Source of the DNA: Guillardia theta CCMP2712
Lineage: Eukaryota; Cryptophyceae; Pyrenomonadales; Geminigeraceae
Length of the DNA stretch: 37,219 bases
Direction of reading: 5' to 3'
Assembly: GCF_000315625.1 (NCBI RefSeq)
Contig: NW_005434403.1
Coordinates: 1 to 37,219, forward strand
Shown: positions 36,612 through 37,219 of the stretch, one piece after another
Numbering within the stretch: the first letter of the stretch is position 1
Layout: the number at the start of each line of letters is the position of its first letter
Position numbers and translations under genes: made by a program
The notes under the pieces: model-generated
The model's input: only the letters and a program-made list of their open reading frames with translations
Database searches by the model: none
What the model was told of the DNA's origin: nothing

Positions 36612-37219
36612 TCACATGTCCTGTTTGTCAATTGACACCTCAAACATACACTCATCAAGAAATCTCTGATACCATATAAGGTTGTGATACTGAATAGCCC
36701 GATCGATAACGACCAAACCACCACAAGCACGCAAACGATTGCGATTGACAAAGGAACCAGCCGTCATGCTCGCCAGCGCCCAACATGCTGCCTCCTGTAC
36801 CCCCGCGTGCTCCCCGTGCCTCTCCATCGCCCCGACTGCTGCCTCTACTGCCCCTGCCTCCCCGGCCTTGACTCTGTTTGCCAAAACATAAAAGCACATG
36901 CTCGCCAGCGCCCTGCATGCTGCCTCCTGTACCCCCGCGTGCTCCCCGTGCCTCTCCATTACTTTGACGGAAGCCTCGATCCCCCCTGCCTCCCCGGCCT
37001 TCAACTGATGTTCACAAAAATAAAACGTCCAAGAAACAATTCCCTCGCACGCTGCCTCCTGTACCCCCGCGTGCTCCCCGTGCCTCTCCATCGCCCCGAC
37101 GGCCACATGAATGGCTCCTGCATTCACAACCTCAACTTGAAAAGAAAAACAGAAAGCTATAGATGCCAGCGCCCTGCATGCTGCCTCCTGTACCCCCGCG
37201 TGCTCCCCATGCCTCTCCA
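36612..37219 (-). CDS. Armadillo-like repeat protein, 3' part, runs off the window
   Basis: The minus-strand frame is open from the right window edge to the stop at 36612. It contains at least four units of 43-44 residues with the core MERHGEHAGVQEAACRALAS and AGEAGAVEAAVGA, which resembles armadillo-type helical repeats used in protein binding. The last unit loses the pattern (CGGLVVIDRAIQYHNLIWYQ). At DNA level the cores recur at 132, 132 and 129 bp and are almost identical over about 40 bp, while the segments between them differ. The 5' part lies beyond the window. Some inter-core stretches (for example the T-rich one near 37140-37160) could be introns that keep the frame. Confidence 0.78.
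   Translation of the reverse strand, partial: ERHGEHAGVQEAACRALASIAFCFSFQVEVVNAGAIHVAVGAMERHGEHAGVQEAACEGIVSWTFYFCEHQLKAGEAGGIEASVKVMERHGEHAGVQEAACRALASMCFYVLANRVKAGEAGAVEAAVGAMERHGEHAGVQEAACWALASMTAGSFVNRNRLRACGGLVVIDRAIQYHNLIWYQRFLDECMFEVSIDKQDM

Overview
The window looks like nuclear DNA of a unicellular eukaryotic alga with a complex (secondary) plastid. A cryptophyte such as Guillardia theta is the best guess. The reasons are: genes with many very short GT-AG introns (mostly 41-66 bp); a phytol kinase whose leader is a signal peptide followed at once by Phe, as on cryptophyte plastid preproteins; bacterial-type mitochondrial and cytosolic Fe-S genes in spliced form; and a background full of microsatellites and GC-rich repeat islands. 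The species is inferred, not proven.

Six genes could be rebuilt exon by exon from splice sites, reading frame and family conservation. They are a mitochondrial ribosomal protein bL34 (2225-3176, +), an FTR1-type iron permease (5505-6714, +, with a 49-bp intron inside the signal-peptide coding part), a 19-exon CIAO3/NAR1 cytosolic Fe-S assembly protein (10105-13581, +, 516 aa), a three-exon ankyrin-repeat protein (17672-18397, -), a full-size ABCB-type ABC transporter (20211-25436, +, about 17 exons) and an 11-exon plastid-targeted phytol kinase (32329-35247, +, 324 aa). In all but the bL34 N-terminus and the ABC transporter TM8 region, the exon lengths sum to multiples of three and each junction keeps the conserved frame. 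An armadillo-like repeat gene enters from the right edge (36612-37219, -). Smaller or weaker gene candidates lie on the minus strand at 7196-7852, 14164-14766 and 15768-16225, and a tetraspanin remnant at 26378-26825.

The rest is repeats. There are long pyrimidine/purine tracts (1-2200, 3900-5160, 33480-33600, 34440-34670), a 446-bp CTG/CAG tract (29111-29556), a 26-bp minisatellite of about 24 units (30811-31450), a small dispersed element with ends AGTTAAGTTAA / TTCACTTAACTGCGCGC (four copies), five GC-rich palindromic islands, and a recent segmental duplication carrying an undescribed small reading frame (28395-28760 and 30131-30445).

The genes do not form an operon or one pathway. Iron uptake (FTR1) and cytosolic Fe-S assembly (CIAO3) lie about 4 kb apart and are functionally related, but this may be chance. 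The strongest anomaly is in the ABC transporter. The region that should encode transmembrane helix 8 reads correctly only on the opposite strand (22674-22752), which points to a 79-bp micro-inversion.
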